DNA of 64,000 bases from Phycisphaeraceae bacterium (GTDB taxonomy: Bacteria; Planctomycetota; Phycisphaerae; Phycisphaerales; UBA1924): NCBI GenBank assembly GCA_019636695.1, contig JAHBXD010000001.1, forward strand, positions 613,661-677,660. The letters are read 5' to 3'. The notes below the pieces were generated by a model that was not told the DNA's origin, made no database searches, and was given only the letters and a program-made list of their open reading frames with translations. The first letter of the stretch is position 1. Every line of letters begins with the position of its first letter. Shown one piece after another: positions 9,801-17,663 of the stretch. Made by a program: the position numbers and the translations under genes.

Positions 9801-10135
9801 GCGGGATTTATCTTCGCGGCAGCAGCAAGAGCCAGGTCAACATCTGGTGCTGGCCGATAGGGTCTGGAGAGGTCTACGGCTATCGAACGGACCCGAACAT
9901 GCCGCCGGAGGTTCGCGCGGGGGTGACGCCGCGAGAAGTCGCCGATGCGCCGATCGGGCAGTGGAATCGTTTTGAGATCACGATGCAGGGGGAATATCTG
10001 ACGGTTGTGCTGAACGGCAAGGTGGTGATCGAGCGGGCGCACTTGCCGGGCGTTGCGGCGGAGGGGCCGATTGCGCTGCAGATGCACGGAGATCCGATTC
10101 AGTTTGCGAATCTGTACATCAAGGAGTTGAAGTGA
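6842..10135 (+). CDS. Secreted sialate O-acetylesterase fused to two DUF1080 domains
   Basis: A 1097-residue protein with a signal peptide (residues 1-20, cleavage near VRADIRLP). Residues 100-640 form a SASA-type esterase: the nucleophile motif CSGQSNMEW near 108, WYQGESNVG near 432 and the D-x-x-H site in DIGDPDDIHPADK. A jelly-roll sugar-binding insert (FDDSSWGEMELPATF to LTGPGG) sits near 245-380, as in other esterases of this family. It is followed by two DUF1080 (3-keto-disaccharide hydrolase/LamG-like) domains beginning FVDLFNGRDLAGWKP (about 687-875) and FTPLYNGLDFSGW (about 893-1097). CGGAG at 6831-6835 supports ATG 6842; a GTG at 6839 is an alternative. The likely role is extracellular glycan deacetylation or binding. 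Confidence 0.9.
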   Translation: MLNRLAACVVAALVFAVRADIRLPAIIGDHMVLQQSTEAVLWGWADPGEGITITPTWPQAAPVRLAAGPDGRWRATVRTPAASGPFEITIEGKNSIRLRDVLIGEVWLCSGQSNMEWSVLQSRDGREEAAKATDPGLRFITVPNRFSLEPESDVQGSWVVCTPETAGRFSAVGYYFGRDLRERLQRPVGLVSADWGGTPAEAWMPEEALRAHGGFERTLDAMAALRADPQALALLHAEALAEWWATSVLGSAAWIKPEFDDSSWGEMELPATFAGDLAWFDGMVAFRREFEVPAEFAGEELVLTLGPIDDEDTVWINGRHVGGTTEPNRWNVARRYVIPPSVVRAGRNVIAVNVLDTGGAGGINGAPDQMALTGPGGRRVSLAGAWKFKAGTRAAALPPRPTARGFGPQWASALYQGMIAPLTPMRFAGVIWYQGESNVGRAEQYRTLFPALIGSWRSAFRVHLPFYFVQIAPYTYRGDTGQTALLREAQAMALRVPGTGMVVTMDIGDPDDIHPADKQSVGQRLALLALAKTYGMADVVFSGPMFQDMSVQGSRARIRFAHAHEGLAAKAPGGAAVETGAARGALQGGRRVEGDARSPALTGFWIAGEDRVFHVARAEIDGTSVLVHHSSVARPVAVRYGWGAAMQPTLANGIGLPAAPFRTDAWEDARFPDEADEVARYRATEPGFVDLFNGRDLAGWKPVNTGEATWQVRDGMIVCSGKPIGLLRTDRQYENFILEFEWKHLESPGNAGLFVWSDALPVRGQPFTRSIEVQVMVGAEGDWYTSDGDIFPIHGARLTPENPRGAGSRAFPTEKRMKPAGEWNHYRVTCLDGSISLAVNGKVVTRGHDALPRKGYICLESEGTEIHFRKIRIKELPPAREPLRPEMIATAAEGFTPLYNGLDFSGWAHGPEHEGHWRATDWTISFDGKGADLWTEQSYGDFVLIADWRWTGPAVERARPVILPDGSIQRDVEGHDVMVMVPDAGDSGIYLRGSSKSQVNIWCWPIGSGEVYGYRTDPNMPPEVRAGVTPREVADAPIGQWNRFEITMQGEYLTVVLNGKVVIERAHLPGVAAEGPIALQMHGDPIQFANLYIKELK

Positions 10136-10136
10136 A

Positions 10137-11141
10137 TCAGCCTGCCTTGGCGAGGGTGGAACCGCTCATCAGATCGGTGATGATGGTGCGGTTGCGGCCC
10201 GTTTGCTTGGCGGTGTAGAGATTCTTGTCCGCGGTTTCGAGCCATTCGGCGGCGGTCAGTTCGTGCGAAGGCTTGCGTGCGCCCACGAGGCCGACCGAAA
10301 CCGTGATCGAGCGCTCGGGGTGGCGGGGCCAGACCATTGCGCCGAGATTCTGACGGATGCGCTCGCAGACGCGGAAGGCATCGTCTGGCGGGGTGTCGGG
10401 CATGATGAGGCAGAATTCTTCGCCGCCGTATCGGCAGGGAATGTCGGATGCCCGGCATTCTCTCTGGAGCGTTTCGGCAATGCCGATGAGGACTTCATCT
10501 CCGGCGGGGTGGCCGTAGGTGTCGTTGATCTGCTTGAAGAAATCGCAATCGAAGACGGCGAGCGACAGACTGCGGGCGTGCCGCTGACAACCGGAGAGTT
10601 CATCTTTGAGTCGGGCGTCGAAGTGGGCGCGGTTATAAAGTCCGGTGAGGCCGTCGATCTGGGCGCGCTGCGCCAACATCTGCACGAGCCGGCTTGAGCG
10701 AACCGCGGAGCGCACTCGGGCGCGGAGTTCGGTGAGATCGAAGGGTTTACAGATGTAATCGACAGCGCCGAGGTCGAAGGCGGTGACTTTATCCTGCGGG
10801 CTTTGCATGCCAGTGAGCATGATGACGGGGATATCGTGGGTGGGGGTGTCGTCTTTAAGCTGCCGGAGAACTTCAAAGCCATCCATGCCGGGCATGTCGA
10901 TATCGAGCAGGATGACGGTCGGGCGAAGTTCGCGGGCCATGCGCAGGCCCATGGCGCCGTCGGCCGCGCAGATCAGGTCGATCGGCTCGGACTTCAGCCG
11001 AGCACCGAGCAAGCGGTGCACGTCGGGCGAGTCATCGATGACAAGGATGACCGCGTGCGAGGATTGAAGCTGTGTGGGTTCGCTGCTCATGGAAGGCTCG
11101 ATACGGGCGAATCGGCGAACGAAAGGACGATCCGGGAGCAT
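10137..11141 (-). CDS. Response regulator-GGDEF diguanylate cyclase
   Basis: A receiver domain (about residues 30-150) with the phospho-acceptor in VILLDIDMPGMDGFEV and the Lys in CKPFD is joined to a GGDEF domain (about 165-325). The active site is RYGGEEF, with an RASD inhibitory site five residues upstream, so c-di-GMP synthesis with product inhibition is expected. ATG 11141 overlaps the stop of the upstream Hpt gene as TGATG, which favours coupled translation; MSSEPTQ at 11090 is a shorter alternative. With the adjacent Hpt protein it forms the output end of a phosphorelay whose sensor kinase is not in the window. Confidence 0.92.
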   Translation of the reverse strand: MLPDRPFVRRFARIEPSMSSEPTQLQSSHAVILVIDDSPDVHRLLGARLKSEPIDLICAADGAMGLRMARELRPTVILLDIDMPGMDGFEVLRQLKDDTPTHDIPVIMLTGMQSPQDKVTAFDLGAVDYICKPFDLTELRARVRSAVRSSRLVQMLAQRAQIDGLTGLYNRAHFDARLKDELSGCQRHARSLSLAVFDCDFFKQINDTYGHPAGDEVLIGIAETLQRECRASDIPCRYGGEEFCLIMPDTPPDDAFRVCERIRQNLGAMVWPRHPERSITVSVGLVGARKPSHELTAAEWLETADKNLYTAKQTGRNRTIITDLMSGSTLAKAG

Positions 11142-11491
11142 CAGGCGGTTGCGCGTCGGCAGAGGGAGGTCACCTCGTCAATGGCAACCTTGGCCCGTTC
11201 GGCGGCGTCGGCGGCGCGGTCGGTCTGGAGGGATTTGAGCGCGAGTTCGAGGCGTGCGGCCGCGGCGCTGATCTGGTCAAAGCCGTATCCTCCGCCCGCC
11301 CCTTTGAGCTGGTGCGCGAGGTGGAGCAGATCAAGGAGTCGTTGCTCGGAAAAGGCGGAACGCATGGCGTGGATGCGCTGGGGAAGCTCGGCGACGAAGT
11401 CTCGGATAATCTCACCCATTTCCGGGTCGTCGTGGTAGGTTGAGGTAATGGGTTTTTCGGATGAACCACCGGATGAAGGGGGAGGTGTCAT
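11141..11491 (-). CDS. Histidine phosphotransfer (Hpt) protein
   Basis: A 116-residue four-helix Hpt domain. The phospho-accepting His is in AHQLKGAGGGYGF, followed by the helix IDEVTSLC near the C-terminus. It would relay phosphate between a histidine kinase and the receiver of the diguanylate cyclase encoded immediately downstream, whose start codon overlaps its stop. The ribosome binding site AGGAG lies eight bases upstream of the ATG on the minus strand. Confidence 0.88.
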   Translation of the reverse strand: MTPPPSSGGSSEKPITSTYHDDPEMGEIIRDFVAELPQRIHAMRSAFSEQRLLDLLHLAHQLKGAGGGYGFDQISAAAARLELALKSLQTDRAADAAERAKVAIDEVTSLCRRATA

Positions 11492-11847
11492 GGCGTCACT
11501 CCTGCTCAGAAAGAAGGATCGGCGATCCGGAAGGGGGAAATCACCCGAGTCGGCGGGTTGCTCAGAAATGGCCAGATCTGATCAGGGCCGGCGGCACGCG
11601 GGTAATCGGTCTGGACGAGAAATGGTCGCCGCGAGCATGCCACTGAAGCAGGAGTTGAGGCCGAACCCCGAAACGGGGGGCCTACGTACGCGGCAGGGCA
11701 GACCCCCCAAAAAGCGCAGTTTGTGCGCGTGGGGGGCGAGGGCAGAATAGGTATATGTTCGTATAACGGGCTACCGGGGGCGCTGCGAGCCGGTTGAGCC
11801 TGGGGATGAGACTTGCGGAGAGGGGGGTCTATACTGGTGCCTGATTC
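11492..11847. other. Gene-free spacer with GC-rich hairpins
   Basis: No convincing gene is seen in these 356 bases between the Hpt gene and tRNA-Ala. Two hairpins stand out: CCCCG/CGGGG near 11663-11675, and a two-tier one with CCCCCC 11703-11708 pairing GGGGGG 11731-11736 around GCGCA/TGCGC. TATACT at 11830-11835 is a good -10 element for the tRNA, with no clear -35. Confidence 0.5.
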
Positions 11848-11920
11848 GGGGCGGTAGCTCAGTTGGTAGAGCGCATCGTTCGCAATGATGAGGTCGGGAG
11901 TTCGACTCTCCTCCGCTCCA
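11848..11920 (+). tRNA. tRNA-Ala (CGC)
   Basis: A 73-base cloverleaf: acceptor GGGGCGG/CCGCTCC, D arm GCTC/GAGC, anticodon stem CATCG/TGATG with loop TTCGCAA giving anticodon CGC, and T arm GGGAG/CTCCT with loop TTCGACT. The discriminator is A and the CCA end is not encoded. A -10-like TATACT lies 12 bases upstream and an intrinsic terminator follows directly. Confidence 0.95.
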
Positions 11921-11928
11921 CTTCGTAG

Positions 11929-11954
11929 AAAACCCCTGAAAATACAGGGGTTTT
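11929..11954 (+). terminator. Intrinsic terminator of tRNA-Ala
   Basis: A perfect ten-base stem, AAAACCCCTG at 11929-11938 and CAGGGGTTTT at 11945-11954, with a six-base AT loop. The 3' arm ends in a T-run and a second T-run follows at 11959-11963. Confidence 0.85.
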
Positions 11955-12112
11955 CGCGTTTTTGGGGATCGACGGAAAACGGCCCGAAAACGGGTCGGGG
12001 AAGAATCGGGGAAGAATGGCAGCGTCCGATTCAACCCGGCCACTCCGCCGGGGGCGCGTCGTGGCTCAGTTACCACGTCCACGGGTTCGATGCGCAAGCC
12101 GTGGCCGACTAC

Positions 12113-12448
12113 ATGGGCAGCGGCGTCGCTGTCTCGGGCGGAGCAATCTCCGGCTGCGAAGTCTACCTGAACACGAAGCACAACAGCATCAACGCCGTGT
12201 CCAAGCTGCCCCTTGGACAGATTCAAGGGTCGGGCATCACACCCACTGGACAGTACGCGGCGCATCATGCCACCCTCTGCGACCTTGAAGGCAAGTCCGG
12301 TGACGGCCCGCACTACTTCTTTGAGAGTGACGCGGACGTAGCGCGGAAGATTGCGGATGGCACCTACGCCCTGCTGCCTCTGTGCTCGGGTTGCGGACTT
12401 GTCCGATGGCGGGCGGGTCAACTGTGCCCGCGCTGTGCAAAGCCGTAG
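12113..12448 (+). CDS. Small zinc-ribbon protein, unrecognised
   Basis: A 111-residue frame ending in a zinc-ribbon-like cluster CSGCGLVRWRAGQLCPRC. The frame is open upstream through the tRNA, so the true start is uncertain; ATG 12113 and GTG 12101 are possible and neither has a strong ribosome binding site. The text before the cluster (ISGCEVYLNTKHN, DLEGKSGDGPHYFFESDAD) has no family I know. It lies just behind tRNA-Ala and nine bases before the next gene, in what looks like a small inserted islet. It may be the tail of a longer gene that was cut on insertion. Confidence 0.45.
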   Translation: MGSGVAVSGGAISGCEVYLNTKHNSINAVSKLPLGQIQGSGITPTGQYAAHHATLCDLEGKSGDGPHYFFESDADVARKIADGTYALLPLCSGCGLVRWRAGQLCPRCAKP

Positions 12449-12457
12449 CAGCAACAT

Positions 12458-13639
12458 ATGATCCCGCACAGAATGCCCGCATCGCCCACTACTCCGGATG
12501 ACCGCTTCTTGGTCCACTTCGACCGGATCGTTCTCTGTCGCTATCGTTCGCGCCCCGACCTGTTCAACGTCAAAGAAGACGACATGGGCGGTGAAGTTGA
12601 AGCAAACGTCACCTACAACGATGCTGGCGATGCTCGCTCTCCCTACTTCCGCGTGCGGTTCGGCTTCCGGGAACTTGCTGACGGGCGCGTGTGCGTTGCG
12701 GCGTTCAGACCCGACCTCAACTCACTCCCTGAAGCCGAACGCTCCGCTTGGGCAGCCGACTTGATCGAATCCCCGGCGTTCGCACCGAACGATCCCGCAT
12801 TCACACGCTGGAGTCAGCGGTACCTTCACGGAAGTTGGGCGTCTGACGACGGACCAATCCGCAATCTTGAACGCGAACTGACGCTGATCGAGTCGATGAC
12901 TCGGTTCGATCTTGGGGAGTCGCTCTTTGGCGACGTTCACAACCCAGCATTGCGGTATCCAGTTGCGGAGAACTCGGAAGCATTCACGCTCGCTCAACTC
13001 GAACTGTTCCGGTTGGTTGTCGATGGACTTTCGCTTGATGCGCTGAAGGCACTGGCAGTCAAGTTGAATACACCACTGCGGACACTGCAAACGGGCGAGA
13101 AACACGGGACCATGAACACGCTGAAGGCACTGCTCCCCTCGACTCTGCTCGCGACCGTCTACGAACCCTTGCGTGCGTGTTCCAAAGACCGAAACAAGTT
13201 GCACGGCGTTCCCAGCAATCCCGCTCATTCGTGCGCGGCATTCCGGGACTTCCACGCACACGCAACGGCTGTTCACCTAGCGATTCGTGAACTCCGCCGT
13301 TGGCTGGAAACTGTGTTGAAGCTGACCGCCGAACAATGTCTCCGAAGGGATGAAGTGATGAAGTGGTTTCCACGATTCAACGGCCCGTTGCGCCCTGACT
13401 TCAAGCATGGCGAGTTTGAGAAAGCAGTCGGGAAGACCATCGCAAAGATTGAAGCCGGGGAGATTCAGCCGGGCGAAGGATGCCATTGCCGCGAAGCGAT
13501 CATCTTCCACTTCACTGACGGCACGGCGTTGGCGATTGACGTTGGATCGAATGCGGGGAACTTCGAGTCCGAAGGCTTCGATGCGGCCAAGTTCTCATCG
13601 GACTTGATCCCGATTTGGGCACCGAATCCGCGTGCCTGA
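12458..13639 (+). CDS. Uncharacterised 393-residue protein
   Basis: The frame is clearly coding but belongs to no family I can name. The N-terminus reads DRFLVHFDRIVLCRYRSRPD with VKEDDMGGEVEANV after it; the centre has long helices (TLAQLELFRLVVDGLSLDAL) and a DRNKLHGVPS segment faintly like the RN...H motif of HEPN nucleases but with non-standard spacing; the C-terminus has two Cys (EGCHCREAIIFHFTDG) and a repeated DG/GSN pattern. No signal peptide or membrane segment is present. Codon use is less GC-skewed than in its neighbours. It is the last gene of the tRNA-Ala islet and follows the zinc-ribbon frame by nine bases. Confidence 0.75.
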   Translation: MIPHRMPASPTTPDDRFLVHFDRIVLCRYRSRPDLFNVKEDDMGGEVEANVTYNDAGDARSPYFRVRFGFRELADGRVCVAAFRPDLNSLPEAERSAWAADLIESPAFAPNDPAFTRWSQRYLHGSWASDDGPIRNLERELTLIESMTRFDLGESLFGDVHNPALRYPVAENSEAFTLAQLELFRLVVDGLSLDALKALAVKLNTPLRTLQTGEKHGTMNTLKALLPSTLLATVYEPLRACSKDRNKLHGVPSNPAHSCAAFRDFHAHATAVHLAIRELRRWLETVLKLTAEQCLRRDEVMKWFPRFNGPLRPDFKHGEFEKAVGKTIAKIEAGEIQPGEGCHCREAIIFHFTDGTALAIDVGSNAGNFESEGFDAAKFSSDLIPIWAPNPRA

Positions 13640-13810
13640 CTACCGCCCCACCCGCTTTCGTACATGTTCCGCCACCTCTGGCGTCAGGGCTTCCGGGTGC
13701 GAACCCGCCAGTTCGCACAGCAGCCGTGCCGCGCTCAGTTCACCACCGTCTCGCCCCAAAGCGGGCGGATCGTCAACTGAGCGAGGCCGTCATGCAGGGC
13801 ATCGGCCGCG

Positions 13811-15121
13811 CTATACCAGCAGCGTCGCCGGTTTCTCAAGATAATCTTTCACGGTCGCCAGATACTGCGCGGCCATGGCGCCGTCGATCACGCGATGATC
13901 GCTGCTCATCGTCATGCTCATCACATGGCCCGAGGTGATCTGGCCCTTTCTCGACACCGGCCGCTCGAGCGCAGCACCCACCGCGAGAATCGCCGTATTC
14001 GGCGGGTTGATGATCGCCGTGAAGTGGCTCACCCCGAACATCCCGAGGTTCGAGATCGTGAAAGTGCTGTCGCTCATCTCCTCGATGGATAGCCCCTTCC
14101 CTCGGGCCTTGTCTGACAGCCGCTTGCTCTCAGTGCTGATCGCCCGCAGACCGATGCGGTCCGCATCGCGCACGGTGCCCACCACCAGCCCGCCGCCTTT
14201 CTCCATCGGCAACGCCACCGCGATGCCGATATTCACCCGATCGAGCAGCTCGATCGCCGCTTCGCTGCCTTTGCTGATCCACCGGCTGTTGACGTACGGG
14301 TGCTGGTGCATCGCCAGCGCGCAGGCACGCACCAGGAAGTCGTTGATGCTCAGTTTCACCCCCTGGGGGGCCAGTTGCTCGTTCAACTGCCCGCGCAGCA
14401 GAACCAGAGCATCCATATCCACTTCCACCGTCACCTGATAATGCGGAATGGTCGTCTTGCTCTCGACAAGCCGCTTCGCGATCACCCCGCGCATGCTCGA
14501 CAGCGCCACCGTGCGCCCTGCAAGCGCCGCACCCACCGCCGGAAGCGCGCTGGCCGCTTTCTCCGCCGGGGCCGCTGCGCCGCCCGAGGCAATCGCGGCC
14601 TCGACATCCTTCCTGACAATCCGTCCCCCCGGCCCGCTTCCCCGAATTCCTGCCAGGTCTACCCCTTCGTCCGCCGCGATCTTCTTCGCCAGCGGCGAAG
14701 CAAACACCCGGTGTCCGTTCTCGGCGTGCCCGCTTGCGGCCTCGGCCGGCCGCTCGCGCACGGCAGTGGGGGCAGGGCTGCCCGCGCGATGCGATGCTGC
14801 CGCCCCTTCCGACATGGCGCTTGCGGGGGCTTGTTCCGGAGCCGACGTTTCGGTGTCATTCCCCGCGGCCGCGGGGTCTTCCCCCTCGCCCGCGAGCACG
14901 AGAATCACCGCCCCGACGCCGACGCTCTCTCCCTCTTTCACGGCCAGTTGTGCCACGGTGCCGTTGTCAAAACTCTGAAGTTCCATCGTCGCCTTGTCGG
15001 TTTCGATGTCCGCCAGCACTTCGCCCTGGCTGACTTTGTCGCCGGGCTTGACGTTCCACTTGACGACAGTGCCCCGTTCCATGGTGTCCGAGAGGCGAGG
15101 CATGGTCACTTTGATGGGCAT
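13811..15121 (-). CDS. pdhC: Pyruvate dehydrogenase E2, dihydrolipoamide acetyltransferase
   Basis: A 436-residue E2 chain with one lipoyl domain (residues 1-80, lipoyl-Lys in DIETDKATME near 43), an Ala/Pro/Glu-rich linker, a peripheral subunit-binding domain (VFASPLAKKIAADEG to GRIVRKDVE, about 137-175) and a catalytic domain (about 205-436) with the active-site motif DHRVIDG near 408. It transfers acetyl groups from E1 to coenzyme A and forms the core of the complex. It resembles the mitochondrial/proteobacterial E2 with a single lipoyl domain. The second E1 beta gene lies 172 bases upstream on the same strand, suggesting a common operon. Confidence 0.94.
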   Translation of the reverse strand: MPIKVTMPRLSDTMERGTVVKWNVKPGDKVSQGEVLADIETDKATMELQSFDNGTVAQLAVKEGESVGVGAVILVLAGEGEDPAAAGNDTETSAPEQAPASAMSEGAAASHRAGSPAPTAVRERPAEAASGHAENGHRVFASPLAKKIAADEGVDLAGIRGSGPGGRIVRKDVEAAIASGGAAAPAEKAASALPAVGAALAGRTVALSSMRGVIAKRLVESKTTIPHYQVTVEVDMDALVLLRGQLNEQLAPQGVKLSINDFLVRACALAMHQHPYVNSRWISKGSEAAIELLDRVNIGIAVALPMEKGGGLVVGTVRDADRIGLRAISTESKRLSDKARGKGLSIEEMSDSTFTISNLGMFGVSHFTAIINPPNTAILAVGAALERPVSRKGQITSGHVMSMTMSSDHRVIDGAMAAQYLATVKDYLEKPATLLV

Positions 15122-15293
15122 ACTCAGATCTCCAGTGCGCAGTCGACCAGGCCGGCAGCGATCAAGGCACGAGAAGCATGGGGTGCATGATGCATTTTTG
15201 CCGATCCAACCTGCTCCGAGTCGTGTTTCGGGGGGGCATTCTGTCCGGCTGAGAAAGTCAACTCACGAGTTCCGCCGCGGCGATCGGGCCGCA

Positions 15294-16349
15294 TCACAGC
15301 CGCCCGAGGGCCGCCTTCACCGCCTCCACGATCTTCCCCTTATGGGGCAGATACGCCGCTTCCAGGTTCTTGGCATACGGCGTCGGCACGTCTTCGGTGT
15401 TGACCCGCAGCGGTTGATGGTCGAGATAATCAAACGCCCGCTCGCATACCTGCGTGCACACTTCGCTCGCCACGCTGGCAAACGGCCAGCACTGATCCAC
15501 CACCACAATCCGCCCGGTTTTCTTCAGGCTCCGCACGATGCTGTCTATATCGAGCGGACGAATCGTCCGCATGTCCAGCACCTCGATGCTGATCCCTTCC
15601 TTCGCAAGTTCCTCGGCCGCATCCATGCAGAAGTGCACCGGCCTGCCGAAACTCACCACCGTGCAGTCGTCGCCCTCGCGCGCAATGCGTGCCCGCCCGA
15701 AAGGCACGTAATATTCCTCCGCCGGCACGTGCGCCTTGTCGCCGAGCATGCGCTCGCTCTCAAGAAAGAACACGGGGTCGGGATCACGAATCGCGGTTTT
15801 CAGAAGCCCCTTCGCGTCGTATGGGTTGCTCGGGATCGCGATTTTCACACCCGGCACGTTGCTGTACAGCCCCTCGACGCACCAGCTGTGCGTCGAACCG
15901 AGCTGCCCTCCCGCGCCGTCATTCCCCCGGAAGACGATCGGGCAGCCCCATTGCCCGCCCGACATATACAGCATCTTCGGGGCGTTGTTCAGAATCTGGT
16001 CCGCCGCGACAAGACTGAAAGACCAACTCATGAATTCCACGATCGGGCGCAGCCCATACATCGCCGCGGCAATCCCCAGCCCTGCGAACCCGTTCTCGGA
16101 AATCGGGCTGTCGATAATCCGCTTCGCGCCGAACTCTTCCAGCATCCCCTGCGAGATTTTGTACGCCCCGCTGTACTGCGCCACTTCTTCGCCGATCAGA
16201 AACACCCGCTGGTCGCGGCGCATCTCTTCGCTCATCGCTTCCCGCAGGGCTTCGCGGAACTGGATGACCCGGTCACCCTCGCGGCTTGGGGCATACCCGA
16301 AGTCAGGGGCCGGAAGTTCGATATCAGGCAGCGTCGTCGTCATGGTCAT
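15294..16349 (-). CDS. Pyruvate dehydrogenase E1 component, beta subunit (second copy, mitochondrial-like type)
   Basis: A 351-residue E1 beta chain: IGEEVAQYSGAYKISQGML (cofactor-binding Glu), DSPISENGFAGLGIAAAMYG, the FRGNDGAGGQLGSTHS loop and VDQCWPFASVASEV. These signatures match the mitochondrial/alphaproteobacterial PdhB group, not the Gram-positive-like copy at 1596-2570. The start at 16349 (MTMTTTLPDIE) is preferred over 16385 because homology begins later; the ribosome binding site is weak. It precedes the E2 gene. No E1 alpha of the corresponding type is in the window, so its partner is either the PdhA at 3103-4230 or encoded elsewhere. Confidence 0.92.
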   Translation of the reverse strand: MTMTTTLPDIELPAPDFGYAPSREGDRVIQFREALREAMSEEMRRDQRVFLIGEEVAQYSGAYKISQGMLEEFGAKRIIDSPISENGFAGLGIAAAMYGLRPIVEFMSWSFSLVAADQILNNAPKMLYMSGGQWGCPIVFRGNDGAGGQLGSTHSWCVEGLYSNVPGVKIAIPSNPYDAKGLLKTAIRDPDPVFFLESERMLGDKAHVPAEEYYVPFGRARIAREGDDCTVVSFGRPVHFCMDAAEELAKEGISIEVLDMRTIRPLDIDSIVRSLKKTGRIVVVDQCWPFASVASEVCTQVCERAFDYLDHQPLRVNTEDVPTPYAKNLEAAYLPHKGKIVEAVKAALGRL

Positions 16350-16560
16350 CCCAGTTCGGTGGTGGGGGAAAGTACGGGGGTACAATGCCGTATGCCGGGG
16401 CCGATCCCGCGCTGCGACAGCGGCGATTCTAGATGCCCGGCTCTCTCAAAGTCGCGGCGGATCCGCATTCTCGACACACCAACTTGTAGCACAAGAAGGG
16501 ATCGGTTAGAGTGCGACCTGTCTTGGGGGTTTCTCTGGTTCTGACATCATGGAGTGTGAC

Positions 16561-17577
16561 ATGGCTCCTTCCGCCCGACGCCGTGCCTTCACCCTCATCG
16601 AGTTGCTCGTTGTCATCGCCATCGTGGCGATTTTGATGGGGATCATGCTTCCCTCGCTGGCCAAGGCCCGCAAGGGGGCCAAACGCGCAACGTGCTTCAA
16701 CAACCTGGCCACCCTCGGCCGGGCAGCCGGCTCCTATAACGTCGAGTTCAGCGACAAGATCCCCGCCTACAGCTGGCGGCGGAACATGTCGTACCAGAGT
16801 CGCTACCCCGATCTCAACAACGCCCCGACCGACTCTCGCGCGATGATGGATCAGTGCATCTACATCCTGCGCGAGCGCGCCGGAAGGACCGACCTTCCGC
16901 GCATGACCGACCGCATCCCCACACGCCACTACTCGCACCTTGTGCTCAACGATTTCCTGGCCCAACGCCTGCCCGAAACCGGCATGGCCTGCCCTGAAGA
17001 TGACGTCTTGCTCGAATGGCAGCGCGATCCGGTCGACTTTTCGCCACGCCCGCCATCCACGCGACCCTATCAGGACATCTGGCCCTACAGCTCCTCATAC
17101 CAGATCGTTCCGGCCGCGTGGTCGCCTGATGCACGCAAAGGAAGCGTCACGACCTATACCCAGGTCGAGTATGACCACAACCTGATGTGGGTCGGCTCCG
17201 GTCGCCTCGGCGATCGCCGCATGGCTGATGTGATCTTCCCCAGCCAGAAGGTCTTGTACTTTGACTATTTCGATCGTCACAGCGGTCGCAAGCCCATGTT
17301 CTACGGCTATGCCCAGGCGGTCAGTTCGCTCCTCTTCTTTGATGGCTCGGTCTCGATGCATCGCAGTTCCGAGACCAACCGCGGCTTCCTGCCGGATTCT
17401 CCCCAATCCGCTGGGTGGACCAATTACAGTTACGCGCCCAACATCCTCGGGTTTGAGCCGCCCACCCTCTCCGGTCGTCCGACAGACCCCGTGATCGGGT
17501 ATTACCGCTGGACTCGCGGCGGCCTTCGCGGCATCGACGTCAACGGTCGAGAGATCAACACCTCACGCTGGCGTTGA
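16561..17577 (+). CDS. Pseudopilin-like secreted protein with prepilin N-terminal motif
   Basis: A 338-residue protein whose N-terminus carries a prepilin-type cleavage/methylation motif, [20 protein letters not shown], followed by the usual long helix (GIMLPSLAKARKGAKRATC). The remainder is a globular domain of the type II secretion G-like class abundant in planctomycetes, ending with an H-x-G-like strand region (VSSLLFFDGSVSMH). GGAG at 16551-16554 supports ATG 16561. Processing by a prepilin peptidase and display at the cell envelope are expected; the specific role is unknown. A weak promoter-like pair (TTGTAG 16484-16489, TTAGAG 16506-16511) precedes it. Confidence 0.88.
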   Translation: MAPSARRRAFTLIELLVVIAIVAILMGIMLPSLAKARKGAKRATCFNNLATLGRAAGSYNVEFSDKIPAYSWRRNMSYQSRYPDLNNAPTDSRAMMDQCIYILRERAGRTDLPRMTDRIPTRHYSHLVLNDFLAQRLPETGMACPEDDVLLEWQRDPVDFSPRPPSTRPYQDIWPYSSSYQIVPAAWSPDARKGSVTTYTQVEYDHNLMWVGSGRLGDRRMADVIFPSQKVLYFDYFDRHSGRKPMFYGYAQAVSSLLFFDGSVSMHRSSETNRGFLPDSPQSAGWTNYSYAPNILGFEPPTLSGRPTDPVIGYYRWTRGGLRGIDVNGREINTSRWR

Positions 17578-17663
17578 CCCCACCGGTCGGCCCTGCTGGG
17601 CCGCACAGGGGGAGAGGCACGTCGTTCTCCCGGTTTTGGCCGGAGGTCTATCCTCCCTTCCCC

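Noticed and set aside
8501-10087. A 528-codon frame antisense to the esterase/DUF1080 gene
   Set aside because: It is Arg/Pro/His-rich with no homology, as expected for the shadow of a GC-rich gene.
11885-12112. Extension of the zinc-ribbon frame into tRNA-Ala
   Set aside because: The frame is open through the tRNA and its terminator, which cannot be coding sequence; only the part from about 12101 or 12113 is considered.
13640-13789. Fifty open codons on the minus strand ending at 13640 (ELAGSHPEALTPEVAEHV region)
   Set aside because: The composition looks coding but there is no start codon and no recognised family; it may be a gene remnant at the edge of the tRNA-Ala islet, but this is too weak to annotate.
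11848-13810. Attachment-site duplication flanking the tRNA-Ala islet
   Set aside because: I looked for a repeat of the tRNA 3' end near 13640-13810 and found none; no integrase gene is present.
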